Below, piece by piece: positions 1 through 8,192 of a DNA stretch of 61,995 nucleotides. How positions within the stretch are numbered: the stretch's first letter is position 1; each line of letters starts with the position of its first letter. This stretch comes from Nitrososphaerota archaeon (GTDB taxonomy: Archaea; Thermoproteota; Nitrososphaeria; Nitrososphaerales; Nitrosopumilaceae). The stretch is from positions 10,885 to 72,879 of the forward strand of contig JAGWFW010000004.1 of assembly GCA_028867735.1 (NCBI GenBank), in the 5' to 3' direction. The position numbers and the translations under genes are program-made. The notes below the pieces were generated by a model. That model saw only the letters and a program-made list of their open reading frames with translations. It was not told where the DNA came from and ran no database searches.

Positions 1-82
1 AGGGTCCCTGCTGCAGGATTTGAGATAAGACTAACCGGTCTGATATTTTAACAACTGATTTTTCTCTTTTGCAGACCTAGGC

Positions 83-553
83 CTACTTGTGCTGGGCCTT
101 CATGAATTCGTTGCCAGCCTTTCGTATCTCTTCCATGGTCATGTCTTTTTTCTTGGTTGCGATCATCCATCTGTGGCCAAAAGGATCTGTGATGGAACCT
201 ATTCTGTCTCCCCAGAACCCGTCCATCATTGGCATCATTGGTTTTGCACCTGCAGATACAGCTTTGTTGAACGTAGAGTCTGCATCACTGACATACAGGT
301 ATATTCCACTGCTGGAACCGCCTGTCGATTTTGGAGACAGGCATCCCATCTCCGGCATCTCGTCGGATAGCATGATTGGAGAGTCTCCTATTCTAATTGT
401 TGCATGCATTATTGATTTTCCGTCCGGTCCTAGAAACCTATGCATCTCTTCTGCATCAAAGGCTTTTTTGTAGAATTCTATGGCATCAGATGCCCCCTTT
501 ATGATTAATGTAGGCGTGACAGAATGATATCCGTCCGGAATTGGTTTTGTCAT
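83..553 (-). CDS. VOC (glyoxalase/PhnB-like) family protein
   Basis: A 156-residue protein with the glyoxalase/PhnB pattern: an N-terminal repeat with AIEFYKKAFDAEEMHRF and HATIRIGDSPIMLSDE, then a second repeat with YLYVSDAD, GAKPMMPMMDGFWGDRIGSI and TDPFGHRWMIA. Members of this branch are metal-binding or metal-less beta-alpha-beta-beta-beta proteins, and few have a known substrate. The C-terminal MTMEEIRKA tail is common in PhnB-like proteins. It stands alone on the minus strand. The family call is firm; the reaction is unknown. Confidence 0.88.
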   Translation of the reverse strand: MTKPIPDGYHSVTPTLIIKGASDAIEFYKKAFDAEEMHRFLGPDGKSIMHATIRIGDSPIMLSDEMPEMGCLSPKSTGGSSSGIYLYVSDADSTFNKAVSAGAKPMMPMMDGFWGDRIGSITDPFGHRWMIATKKKDMTMEEIRKAGNEFMKAQHK

Positions 554-964
554 AGAAAGTAATCTGCTTTAAACCGATTTATACTTTATTTCAAAACATC
601 TTCATGCATTGAAACATTGGATAAGCTATTGGATTAATATTTGACCGGTGAATAACTTACTACGCCCCAAAATGCACGCAGACGGACTATGAGGATAAAA
701 TATGATTTTTGGTCCACCCAGCCGTGCGACATGGGCACCCCGGTATGAAAACAAGATGAGGGTTTTGGCTAAAATTACCAATGATTCTCTGTGAGTCAGA
801 ACCGGGGAACATTTCATTTAATTTTTTGAAAAATATTGCCATTCACAATTATTTCTGCACTTTTGAATGTAAAATGATATTTTTCATCATGATGATACCA
901 TACCAAATGTTGCAAGGAGAAAAACCATAGATTCATTGATATATTTGGCTTGTATAGATATGTC
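554..964. other. Gene-free stretch of about 410 bases
   Basis: No convincing gene is visible on either strand. The longest minus-strand frame (626-817) lacks recognisable composition or a promoter. A 19-codon plus-strand frame starts at 689 and reads FWSTQP near its start, which is probably chance. The last part, before 965, must hold the promoter of the AsnC-type gene. Confidence 0.5.
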
Positions 965-1204
965 ATGGCAACTGCATATGTGTTAATAAATTGCGAACTT
1001 GGTTCGGAAGAGGCAATTATTTCACAGCTGAAAGCGATTAGTGGCGTAAAAGAAGTCCATGGCACATTTGGGGCCTATGACATCTTGGCCAAGATTGAAT
1101 CTCCCACGGTAGAAGCCCTCAGGGAGATTATCACGTGGAAGATTCGTAAAATAGAGAAGATTCGTTCGACTCTAACTTTGATGGGAATCGAAGGTCAAAG
1201 TTAG
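965..1204 (+). CDS. Small Lrp/AsnC ligand-binding (RAM) domain protein
   Basis: About 79 residues starting MATAYVLINCELGSEE and containing GVKEVHGTFGAYDILAKIE, the pattern of the AsnC_trans_reg/RAM domain that binds small effectors and oligomerises. There is no helix-turn-helix, so it is a stand-alone effector domain, a type common in Thaumarchaeota. The ATG at 965 was chosen over an in-frame TTG at 950 because homologous domains begin near the ATAYVLI strand. It may form mixed oligomers with full-length Lrp proteins, but this is inference. Confidence 0.85.
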   Translation: MATAYVLINCELGSEEAIISQLKAISGVKEVHGTFGAYDILAKIESPTVEALREIITWKIRKIEKIRSTLTLMGIEGQS

Positions 1205-1308
1205 GTTTCCTTATTTTCCTAATTTACCACCAATATTTTCAATACAGGAAATACATTTTTTATTTTTCAGGCAAAGACCTTTTAATTGTGCTGCAGTCTT
1301 GAGCAAGC

Positions 1309-1875
1309 ATGTTACTCCATTTTATATTTCTTGTAAAGGAAGAAGAACTAGAGTCAAGAAAGTGGGAATTCCAGTATATCGAAAAGATGGCTGATTTTTA
1401 CAAAACATGGATTGAAAAGACATTTTCCATAAAGATCGATGTCAAGTCAGATGAGATGATAGTCAGATCTGGAGGGATGCCTAGGATTATGGATACGCCA
1501 GTGATTCTAGAGGATCATGTGAGCAGAGGAGAGAACATTTTTCATTTTTATCTGACGTATTTTAGACCCATGTGGACTGACTGCACATGTGAGGGATATT
1601 TTGCAGAAAACTTTGGCATGATATGGTGGCAAAAAAGCCCGCAAAAAGACGACATTGACTTTCTAAGGGAGAAAAACTGCTCCAAGGTCTCTCACGAACT
1701 TGCCCACGAGTTTCTAAGGCAGTCTAGGTACAAAAACTACAAGGAACTGGTTCATGAGATATGGGATAAGCATCTCTTTGCATCCTTGCCCTTTGAGTAC
1801 TATGATGCTAATTACAAAAAAACTGAGAAAAATCCCCTTTTTGCAACACTTGACACCTCAAGTCTCAAGGTGTGA
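1309..1875 (+). CDS. Hypothetical protein with an HExxH motif
   Basis: A 188-residue protein I do not recognise. Residues 129-134 read HELAHE, the zinc-metalloprotease HExxH signature, and acidic residues E150 and D153 lie 17-20 positions beyond the second His, where a gluzincin third ligand would fall. Residues 1-120 contain many aromatic residues and two nearby Cys (DCTCEG, about 91-96). No signal peptide or membrane segment is obvious, so the protein is probably cytoplasmic. Protease activity is inferred from the motif alone. Confidence 0.7.
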   Translation: MLLHFIFLVKEEELESRKWEFQYIEKMADFYKTWIEKTFSIKIDVKSDEMIVRSGGMPRIMDTPVILEDHVSRGENIFHFYLTYFRPMWTDCTCEGYFAENFGMIWWQKSPQKDDIDFLREKNCSKVSHELAHEFLRQSRYKNYKELVHEIWDKHLFASLPFEYYDANYKKTEKNPLFATLDTSSLKV

Positions 1876-1901
1876 GTCTTACTGATGAATTTTACACATG
1901 A

Positions 1902-2138
1902 CTAGGACAAAGACTTGGAATTGAGCAGACTTGCACAGCTCTTGCATAGCTTGTGACTGAAGAGCTGGTTCATGTCAGTAAATCGCACATGTGACATATC
2001 TGATGGCTCTACCGTGTGATTTCCACACAGCGTCTGCCACTTGCCTGGTGGGAGATAATGGTTCTTTACTATGCCAAAATACCTGCCTCTCTTGTAATAG
2101 AACCATCCGAAGGTCTTGTGTGCAGTCTCCATTGTCAT
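1902..2138 (-). CDS. Small Cys/His-rich hypothetical protein
   Basis: Seventy-eight residues with a KWQTLCGNHTVEP segment and a C-terminal HKLCKSCASLL, giving Cys and His pairs able to hold one zinc. The gene is convergent with the HExxH gene. Candidate starts are ATG at 2138 or the Met two codons later. No family is recognised. Confidence 0.55.
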   Translation of the reverse strand: MTMETAHKTFGWFYYKRGRYFGIVKNHYLPPGKWQTLCGNHTVEPSDMSHVRFTDMNQLFSHKLCKSCASLLNSKSLS

Positions 2139-2263
2139 TATTTTAGTAAATCGTAAACAATGGCTGAAATATGTTGCGTAGCTTTCCTACCTGTTATTCT
2201 CAATACGTCTCATATTCGCAAATCTTCTAAAAGACTATAAGTGAGTGGTTTGGAGTTTTTTTC

Positions 2264-2380
2264 ATGCCGGAATTCATCTGTCCAGACTGCGGCACGAAAA
2301 TGTTTCATGAAAATGAGACAACGCTAGCTGCGGAAAAACAAGTTCATGCAAAATTCTGTCCTGCGAAAAAGAAGCACTAG
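2264..2380 (+). CDS. 38-residue zinc-finger microprotein
   Basis: A short frame reading MPEFICPDCGTKM at the start and VHAKFCPAKKKH at the end. C6, C9, H29 and a later Cys resemble a C2H2/C2HC zinc finger. A TATA-like ACTATAAGTG lies about 30 bases before the ATG, suggesting a leaderless transcript. The stop overlaps the convergent gene that ends at 2377 by four bases. Small proteins of this form are common in Thaumarchaeota; the function is unknown. Confidence 0.6.
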   Translation: MPEFICPDCGTKMFHENETTLAAEKQVHAKFCPAKKKH

Positions 2381-3009
2381 CACTTTGTGACAGAATAAAT
2401 CCTATTTTCAAAACTTGCAGTCTTGAAATCTATCTTATTTTGCGGGTCTTTTTTGCGTGCCTTGCTCATCTTCTCTAGAGTGACAAGTGCCTCGCCGTCA
2501 AAGCCTACTGAGGAGCCAAACACTCCTTCTGAGAGCTGGTTTCCATGTTCGCCCTTTTTGATATCGTCAATAAGTTCGTAGAACTTGACTGCTTCTCTTT
2601 TTGATATCGGGCCGCCGCTTGACTTGTTAAAGCCTATGGCAACGTACATGCCGTTGTTTTTTACTGCGATTGGAACCTTGTGTATCTTGCCGGAATGGCC
2701 GGGAATCTTTTCATTTAGAAGAATTTCACACTTGTGAAACATACTGGAAATATATGCAAAAAAGCGATAATCTGCAAAAGTACCGTCAGAATTTTCCTCA
2801 CAATCGACAAAAACTTTGTGAAGCAGTTCGAGAGCCGCATCATTCATGCTTTGCAGTCGTTCTTCAATTCTCCCCTTTCTGATCAGGTCGGATTTGCAAT
2901 CGGTTGCAATCCTTTCAAGAATGAAGGGAGGCAGGTTATAGTTTTTCAGAGTGGAGACATATGTTCCTGTCTTGGAAGCTCCAAACGTTGGAAAGTTACC
3001 GCGACTCAA
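2377..3009 (-). CDS. Hypothetical protein, 210 residues
   Basis: A soluble protein with no family I can name. Visible features are a charged helical middle (residues 45-75), a strand-rich segment near 110-130 (KVPIAVKNNGMYVAIGF) and a Gly-rich stretch, EGVFGSSVGFDGEAL, near 162-176. The basic C-terminal part (KARKKDPQNK) could contact nucleic acid. It is isolated between a zinc microprotein and tRNA-Trp. Confidence 0.6.
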   Translation of the reverse strand: MSRGNFPTFGASKTGTYVSTLKNYNLPPFILERIATDCKSDLIRKGRIEERLQSMNDAALELLHKVFVDCEENSDGTFADYRFFAYISSMFHKCEILLNEKIPGHSGKIHKVPIAVKNNGMYVAIGFNKSSGGPISKREAVKFYELIDDIKKGEHGNQLSEGVFGSSVGFDGEALVTLEKMSKARKKDPQNKIDFKTASFENRIYSVTKC

Positions 3010-3157
3010 TTCTCTTTCCTCCTTTTTTGTAATAATTGATAGAAATCATCCCCACTTGATCAGTCTAATATTGTTGCTTTTTCCTTATAACTGTTCTCCA
3101 AAACCAACGATCTAAAAATGGTGGGGCCGACCGGAGTTGAACCGGCGACACACGGGT

Positions 3158-3211
3158 CACTACAGCTCCAAACTGTACATCATCCTTTCGTCAGTGAAGC
3201 TAGTTGAACCA
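3158..3211 (-). other. Canonical intron 2 of tRNA-Trp (after position 37)
   Basis: This 54-base insert lies directly 3' of the anticodon. Its TTTGGAGC can pair with GCTCCA of the anticodon loop, the arrangement expected before splicing. It also holds a CTGA and an ATGATG seven bases apart, reminiscent of a box D'/C' pair, but no convincing guide-target match follows. Confidence 0.75.
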
Positions 3212-3220
3212 CTGGAGCCC

Positions 3221-3246
3221 TTAGCGGTGATCATGTGATGTATCCT
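3221..3246 (-). other. Noncanonical intron 1 of tRNA-Trp (position 28/29)
   Basis: This 26-base insert splits the 5' strand of the anticodon stem. Removing it joins AC to GGG and gives perfect five-pair complementarity with CCCGT. Archaeal splicing endonuclease with relaxed specificity handles such noncanonical introns in Crenarchaeota and Thaumarchaeota. The edges could shift by a base or two. Confidence 0.75.
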
Positions 3247-3300
3247 GTCGCCATGCCTGGCTAGGCTACGACCCCACGTTTGGTCAATAAATGCACTTGA

Positions 3301-3310
3301 ATTTTAATTT
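3301..3310 (-). promoter_or_regulatory. TATA-like box of tRNA-Trp
   Basis: The minus strand reads AAATTAAAAT centred about 30 bases upstream of the tRNA 5' end, the usual archaeal spacing. Confidence 0.5.
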
Positions 3311-3433
3311 ACTTAACTTCTGAAGATTTATTGCAGACATGAGAGTCTAACCAATCGGTGCGCGACCTGAACTTTGTTGAATTGAGGCAGATCTCTTTTG
3401 CTTGCATGACACAAAACTTGGGTGATACATAAT

Positions 3434-3964
3434 ATGGTAAAACCAATAGTCCTCATCTTGGCAGCCATTCCTATACTTGCAGCCATCTTCATAGTTGTTC
3501 CACAGTTGACACGCCCAGAGATTCAGAGTGCTGTAGTAAATTCAGAGGACGTGATGGCAATACAATATACGAAAGAACACCTGCAAAAGATCTCGTTTGG
3601 CATGACACAAAGCATAGGGGCTGACACTGCCGAAGTTTTAACAATACAGAGCGACGGTTCTGCCACATACAGCCTTACAAAAAACGGCTATTCTAATCCC
3701 GATGTAAAATACCAATTATCAAAAGACGAGTTTACCAAACTAGAATCCTTAATCAAGACGACGGGCTTTGTGGGCATTCCTGATACTGTCTACCAAGTAA
3801 AGCCGGATGCTGCAAACTATGAAAAATATGGCCTGCATGTGACACTTGACGGCAAGACTGTAAATCTCCAGTGGGCAGACCAAAACGCAAGCCAGGATTT
3901 TATCCCGCCGATTATAACCCAGGTACAATCAAGCCTTGATGATATCGTCAGCGAAATAAAATAA
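3434..3964 (+). CDS. Membrane-anchored or exported hypothetical protein
   Basis: About 176 residues from ATG 3434 (an in-frame GTG lies at 3422). Residues 5-25 are a hydrophobic segment, VLILAAIPILAAIFIVVPQL, that acts as signal anchor. The outer domain is hydrophilic: YTKEHLQKISFGMTQSIGAD, a strand-turn segment TIQSDGSATYSLTKNG and a helical end DFIPPIITQVQSSLDDIV. It resembles small thaumarchaeal exported domains that bind no known ligand. It is followed after 26 bases by pdxS, but co-regulation is not evident. Confidence 0.75.
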   Translation: MVKPIVLILAAIPILAAIFIVVPQLTRPEIQSAVVNSEDVMAIQYTKEHLQKISFGMTQSIGADTAEVLTIQSDGSATYSLTKNGYSNPDVKYQLSKDEFTKLESLIKTTGFVGIPDTVYQVKPDAANYEKYGLHVTLDGKTVNLQWADQNASQDFIPPIITQVQSSLDDIVSEIK

Positions 3965-3989
3965 ATAGCGCTCAAAGCGATCAGACTGT

Positions 3990-4958
3990 ATGATTCCTCT
4001 CTCAGGTGATCTTGGCAACGCAAAAGGAATAGTTCGCGAGAATCTGGGTCCAACTGAAACCAGAAGGGGCACTTCTACTCTCAAGCGCGGCTTTGCCCAC
4101 ATGCTAAAAAACGGAGTCGTCATGGATGTCACAACTGTAGAACAAGCCCAGATAGCAGAAGATGCTGGCGCAGTTGCAGTGATGGTTCTGGATAAGCTTC
4201 CGGCAGATGTACGAAAGGCAGGAGGAGTAGCTAGAACCGCAAGCATCAGAATTATTGAAGAAATAATGGATTCGGTAACAATCCCAGTTATGGCAAAATG
4301 CAGAATTGGTCATGTCTACGAGGCACAAGTTCTGGGATCTACTGATGTTGACATGATAGACGAGTCTGAGGTTCTCACCCCGGCAGATGAATTTCATCAC
4401 ATATGGAAATGGGATTTCACAACACCATTTGTAAACGGCGCAAGAAATCTGGGAGAGGCGCTCAGAAGAATAGAAGAGGGTGCTGCAATGATAAGAACCA
4501 AGGGAGAACCAGGAACTGGAAACGTGGCAGAGGCAGTAATTCACATTAAAAATGTCAACACAGAGTTGAGGCGCATAAAATCAATTTACGATGCAGGTGA
4601 CGAGCAAGATCTGGTCAGCGTTGCGCGCGAACTCAAAGTATCATACTCGCTTGTGGAAGAAACCGCAAGTCTTGGCAGGTTGCCCGTGGTAAATTTTGCA
4701 GCAGGGGGGATCTCAACTCCTGCAGACGCTGCATATCTTATGACGCTTGGCTGCGATGGAATCTTTGTCGGTTCGGGAATTTTCAAGTCTGATGATGCAA
4801 AAGAAAGGGCGCAGGCAGTAGTTCTTGCAACTACATTTTGGGAAGATCCTGACAAGGTAAAGGAAGCGCAAAAGATGGTAGATGAGCGACAGTCCATGCT
4901 GGGACTAGATACAAAGAACTTGGAGCTTAGAATGCAGGAAAGGGGAAGCACGGCATGA
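3990..4958 (+). CDS. pdxS: Pyridoxal 5'-phosphate synthase lyase subunit PdxS
   Basis: Makes PLP from ribose 5-phosphate, glyceraldehyde 3-phosphate and PdxT-supplied ammonia, in a dodecamer. All signature segments are present: MDV (D46), [20 protein letters not shown] with the Schiff-base lysine K103, [10 protein letters not shown] with K171, NFAAGGI and FVGSGIFKS. At 322 residues it is slightly longer than usual because about 30 residues precede the TSTLKRG start of the barrel; translation could begin inside this stretch. Its stop overlaps the pdxT start by four bases, so the two are co-translated. Confidence 0.97.
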   Translation: MIPLSGDLGNAKGIVRENLGPTETRRGTSTLKRGFAHMLKNGVVMDVTTVEQAQIAEDAGAVAVMVLDKLPADVRKAGGVARTASIRIIEEIMDSVTIPVMAKCRIGHVYEAQVLGSTDVDMIDESEVLTPADEFHHIWKWDFTTPFVNGARNLGEALRRIEEGAAMIRTKGEPGTGNVAEAVIHIKNVNTELRRIKSIYDAGDEQDLVSVARELKVSYSLVEETASLGRLPVVNFAAGGISTPADAAYLMTLGCDGIFVGSGIFKSDDAKERAQAVVLATTFWEDPDKVKEAQKMVDERQSMLGLDTKNLELRMQERGSTA

Positions 4959-5572
4959 CAGGCATCAACATTGGAGTTCTTGCCGTTCAGGGAGACGTTG
5001 CAGAAAACATATCTGCCATACGGATGGCAATGGATGATCTAGGAATGGAAGGGGTTGTAAGTCAGGTAAAGACTCCTGAGCAAATCTCTGATCTTGATGG
5101 ACTGGTCATCCCTGGAGGCGAGAGCACGGTGATTGGAACACTCTCGCTAATCAACGGTTCAATGAAAAAGATAAAAGAAAAGATTGCTTCCGGGATGCCT
5201 GTTCTAGGCACCTGTGCAGGAATGATTCTTCTATCAAAAAAGGCAAAAGACAGGGTTGTAGGAGAGATGGAGCAGCCGCTGCTGGACTATCTTGATATCA
5301 AGATTGAAAGGAACGCTTTTGGAAGGCAAAAAGACTCGTTTGAGGCGGAAATCTCGCTTGAAAAGATCGGAATACCCAAGTTTCGGGGAGTCTTTATCCG
5401 GGCACCATCCGTAGTTGACGCGGGAAAGACCGTGGAGGTTCTTTCAAAGGTTGATGAAAAAATAGTCGCAGTAAAACAGGGAAACATTATTGGTACCTCA
5501 TTTCATCCTGAACTCACAGAAGATCTGGCAATACACAAGTACTTTGTCAATCTGGTACAAAAGAAAAATTAG
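4955..5572 (+). CDS. pdxT: Pyridoxal 5'-phosphate synthase glutaminase subunit PdxT
   Basis: A class I glutamine amidotransferase of 205 residues that hydrolyses glutamine and passes ammonia to PdxS. It shows IPGGEST for substrate binding, the nucleophile C87 in LGTCAGM, and H184/E186 in SFHPEL. It starts ATGACAGGC inside the end of pdxS (ATGA-type overlap). Full length and intact. Confidence 0.97.
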   Translation: MTGINIGVLAVQGDVAENISAIRMAMDDLGMEGVVSQVKTPEQISDLDGLVIPGGESTVIGTLSLINGSMKKIKEKIASGMPVLGTCAGMILLSKKAKDRVVGEMEQPLLDYLDIKIERNAFGRQKDSFEAEISLEKIGIPKFRGVFIRAPSVVDAGKTVEVLSKVDEKIVAVKQGNIIGTSFHPELTEDLAIHKYFVNLVQKKN

Positions 5573-5633
5573 GTCTCTGCTTTATCCTGTTCTACTACAA
5601 TTTATATTAAATTCAGACTATACTGTGTTTGTT

Positions 5634-7916
5634 ATGGATATAGAGACAACCCCCGAGCTTGTTTCTGGTGCATATAAAAAATTAGAGGAAAATATTTCAA
5701 AATATAGGAAAATGATAAACAGGCCATTGACTCTGGCAGAAAAGATTCTTGCCGGTCATCTGGAAGACATTGACACTGCAAAGAACTTGGAGCCTGGCAG
5801 GTCTTACATATTTCTAAACCCTGACAGAGTAGCATTGCAGGATGTCACTGGCCAGATGGTCATATTACAATTCATGCAATCAGGATTGAAACGAGTTGCA
5901 TTGCCAACAACAGTGCACTGTGATCATCTCATACAAGCCAGAGTGGGAAGCGAGGAGGACACAAAGCTTGCTTTGGATGAAAATAGCGAGGTGTACAAAT
6001 TCCTCGAATCTGCTTCAAGAAAGTTCGGCATGGGATTCTGGAGACCGGGAGCAGGAATAATTCATCAAGTGGTTTTAGAAAACTATGCGTTTCCGGGAGG
6101 ATTGATGATAGGAACTGATTCTCACACGCCAAATGCAGGGGGACTTGGAATGATAGCGATTGGAGTCGGGGGTCTTGATGCTGCAGAAGTGATGGCCGGG
6201 TTTCCATGGGAACTCTTGTATCCGAAGAGAGTAGGAGTTCATCTAAAGGGAGAACTAAACGGATGGACTGCCCCTAAGGATATCATACTGTACGTTGCAG
6301 CAAAGCTTACTGTTTCAGGTGGGACAAATGCCATAGTGGAATATTTTGGACCTGGTGCAAGGACTATCAGCTGCACTGGAAAGGCAACAATAACCAACAT
6401 GGGTGCAGAGATTGGAGCTACATGCTCGCTTTTCCCATACGACGAAAAAATGGATGCCTATCTTAGGGCAACCGGCCGTGAAAAAATTGCCGATCTTGCA
6501 AACTCGCACAAGGACATACTTGTTGCCGATCCAGACGTTGAACAGCATCCTGAAAAATATTTTGACCGGGTCATAGAGATTGATCTTTCTACGCTTGAAC
6601 CGTATATTGTAGGCCCACACACGCCAGACCTTGCCAGACCCATCTCACAACTTGCAGAAGATGTCAGGAAAAATAATTATCTTGATACCATATCTGTCGC
6701 ATTGATTGGCAGCTGTACCAATTCTTCCTACGAAGACATGACAAGGGCAGCCAATGTGGCAGAGCAGGCAAAGGAAAAAGGGCTGAAGGTAAAGATACCG
6801 CTGTTGGTAACTCCAGGATCTGAGCAGATACGTGCTACAATCGAAAGAGACGGCCAGATGGAGACGCTGATGGAAGTTGGAGCAACCGTGTTGGCAAATG
6901 CATGCGGGCCTTGCATAGGACAGTGGCGAAGACCTGAACTAAAGGCGGGTGAGCCAAATACAATCGTCACCTCGTTTAATCGAAACTTCCCGGGCAGAAA
7001 CGACGGCAGGAGGGAGACAATGAACTTTATAGGAAGTCCAGAACTGATCGTGGCACTTGCACTGGGGGGAAGGCTATCATTTAACCCCCTGAAGGACCAA
7101 ATCACTTCATCTGACGGCACAAAATTCATGTTAGAGCCTCCAAAAAAGGCGCCCGAGGTTCCACTCAAAGGCTTTCAAAGCGTAAAAGATGTCTACGTGC
7201 CTCCATCGAAGATTCCAGACCTTGTTGCAGTAGCAATTCCGGTAAACAGCGACAGGCTACAAAAACTAGAACCGTTTCAAAAATGGGACGGAAAAGACTT
7301 TGTGGACCTGCCGGTTCTACTAAAGGCAAAAGGAAAGTGTACCACTGATCATATATCGCCCGCTGGTTCTTGGCTGAGGTTCAGGGGAAATCTTGACAAA
7401 ATCAGCGATAACATTTTCCTGGGCGCAGTGAACGCCTACAACAACGAGGTGGGAAAAGGAAAGAACCTTCTTACTGGAACAATTGATTCCTTTCCAGCTA
7501 TTGCAAGACAATACCAGGAGAAGGGATTCAAGTGGGTTGTAATAGGTGATAGCAACTATGGCGAAGGAAGCAGCAGGGAACACGCTGCCATGTCTCCAAG
7601 ATATCTAGGCTGTGCTTCCGTAATTGCAAGAAGCTTTGCAAGAATACATGAAACCAACCTGAAAAAACAAGGAGTCCTTGCACTGACGTTTGCAAACTCG
7701 GCAGATTATGACAAGATTCGGGAAACTGACAGAATAAGCATAGTGGGCCTGTCAGAGTTGGAGTCAGGAAAGCAAATACACACTCTCATACACCATGAAG
7801 ACGGCACAAAAGAAGAGATACTGCTGAACCATTCTTACAACAAGTTTCAGATAAAGTGGTTCCAGGCAGGTTCCGCACTTAACATACTGCGCGAGAAAGA
7901 AAACCTGCTGCACTAG
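5634..7916 (+). CDS. Aconitate hydratase (mitochondrial-type)
   Basis: Interconverts citrate and isocitrate in the TCA cycle. The 760-residue protein keeps the [4Fe-4S] ligands C361 (GSCTNSS), C424 and C427 (ANACGPCIGQW) at nearly the positions found in mammalian mitochondrial aconitase. Substrate segments TDSHTPNAGG and GSSREHAA are also present. I take ATG 5634 as start because upstream in-frame sequence overlaps pdxT and has no homologous look. A TATA-like TTTATATTAA lies about 30 bases upstream. In Thaumarchaeota this enzyme serves a partial oxidative or biosynthetic TCA route. Confidence 0.96.
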   Translation: MDIETTPELVSGAYKKLEENISKYRKMINRPLTLAEKILAGHLEDIDTAKNLEPGRSYIFLNPDRVALQDVTGQMVILQFMQSGLKRVALPTTVHCDHLIQARVGSEEDTKLALDENSEVYKFLESASRKFGMGFWRPGAGIIHQVVLENYAFPGGLMIGTDSHTPNAGGLGMIAIGVGGLDAAEVMAGFPWELLYPKRVGVHLKGELNGWTAPKDIILYVAAKLTVSGGTNAIVEYFGPGARTISCTGKATITNMGAEIGATCSLFPYDEKMDAYLRATGREKIADLANSHKDILVADPDVEQHPEKYFDRVIEIDLSTLEPYIVGPHTPDLARPISQLAEDVRKNNYLDTISVALIGSCTNSSYEDMTRAANVAEQAKEKGLKVKIPLLVTPGSEQIRATIERDGQMETLMEVGATVLANACGPCIGQWRRPELKAGEPNTIVTSFNRNFPGRNDGRRETMNFIGSPELIVALALGGRLSFNPLKDQITSSDGTKFMLEPPKKAPEVPLKGFQSVKDVYVPPSKIPDLVAVAIPVNSDRLQKLEPFQKWDGKDFVDLPVLLKAKGKCTTDHISPAGSWLRFRGNLDKISDNIFLGAVNAYNNEVGKGKNLLTGTIDSFPAIARQYQEKGFKWVVIGDSNYGEGSSREHAAMSPRYLGCASVIARSFARIHETNLKKQGVLALTFANSADYDKIRETDRISIVGLSELESGKQIHTLIHHEDGTKEEILLNHSYNKFQIKWFQAGSALNILREKENLLH

Positions 7917-7958
7917 GCAAGCAACTTAAAATGTTTTAGCGACAATATTACATGTGTG

Positions 7959-8192
7959 ATGAGCCACACATTTGACCCAAATGAATTGTACAACAGAGTG
8001 GTGCACTATTATATTGACAAGAAGGGGTATTCAAAAGAAAAGGCAAACCAGATAGCACAAAGAGTAGTACAACGAGAGACAACAAGAAGAACGTGTAAAA
8101 ATGTAAAATGCGGGCACTCTGTAGACGATCATATCCGGACAAAAGAGACCTGCCTTGTGCTAGATTGTGATTGCAGGGAATTTGTCAGCTAG
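7959..8192 (+). CDS. Small Cys-rich protein, probably zinc binding
   Basis: Seventy-seven residues. The N-terminal half is helical (ELYNRVVHYYIDKKGYSKEKANQIAQ) and the C-terminal half holds CKNVKCGHS, ETCLVL and DCDCREF, enough Cys/His for one or two metals. GTG 7956 directly precedes the ATG. The gene ends eight bases inside the convergent oxidoreductase gene. A TATA-like TTAAAATG precedes it at leaderless distance. Function unknown. Confidence 0.75.
   Translation: MSHTFDPNELYNRVVHYYIDKKGYSKEKANQIAQRVVQRETTRRTCKNVKCGHSVDDHIRTKETCLVLDCDCREFVS

Larger units (their letters stand above)
3122..3275 (-). tRNA. tRNA-Trp (CCA) with two introns
   Basis: Read on the minus strand the acceptor 5' half is GGGGTCG and the 3' half CGGCCCC plus discriminator A. 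CCA is genomically encoded at 3119-3121. The D-arm is GCC/GGC and the T-arm GCCGG-TTCAACT-CCGGT. A complete anticodon stem (ACGGG/CCCGT) and loop CTCCAGA, anticodon CCA, appear only after removing two inserts: 26 bases between positions 28 and 29, and 54 bases after position 37. The mature length is then 74. A TATA-like box sits near 3301-3310 and a T5 tract follows the gene. Exact intron edges are inferred from the restored cloverleaf. Confidence 0.9.

Noticed and set aside
689-748. Short frame reading FWSTQP, similar to the start of N-myristoyltransferases
   Set aside because: Only 19 codons before a stop, and the following sequence in the same frame shows no continuing similarity.
626-817. 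63-codon minus-strand frame
   Set aside because: No motif, no promoter and atypical amino-acid composition.
5490-5633. N-terminal extension of aconitase
   Set aside because: It overlaps pdxT, and family members start near ATG 5634.
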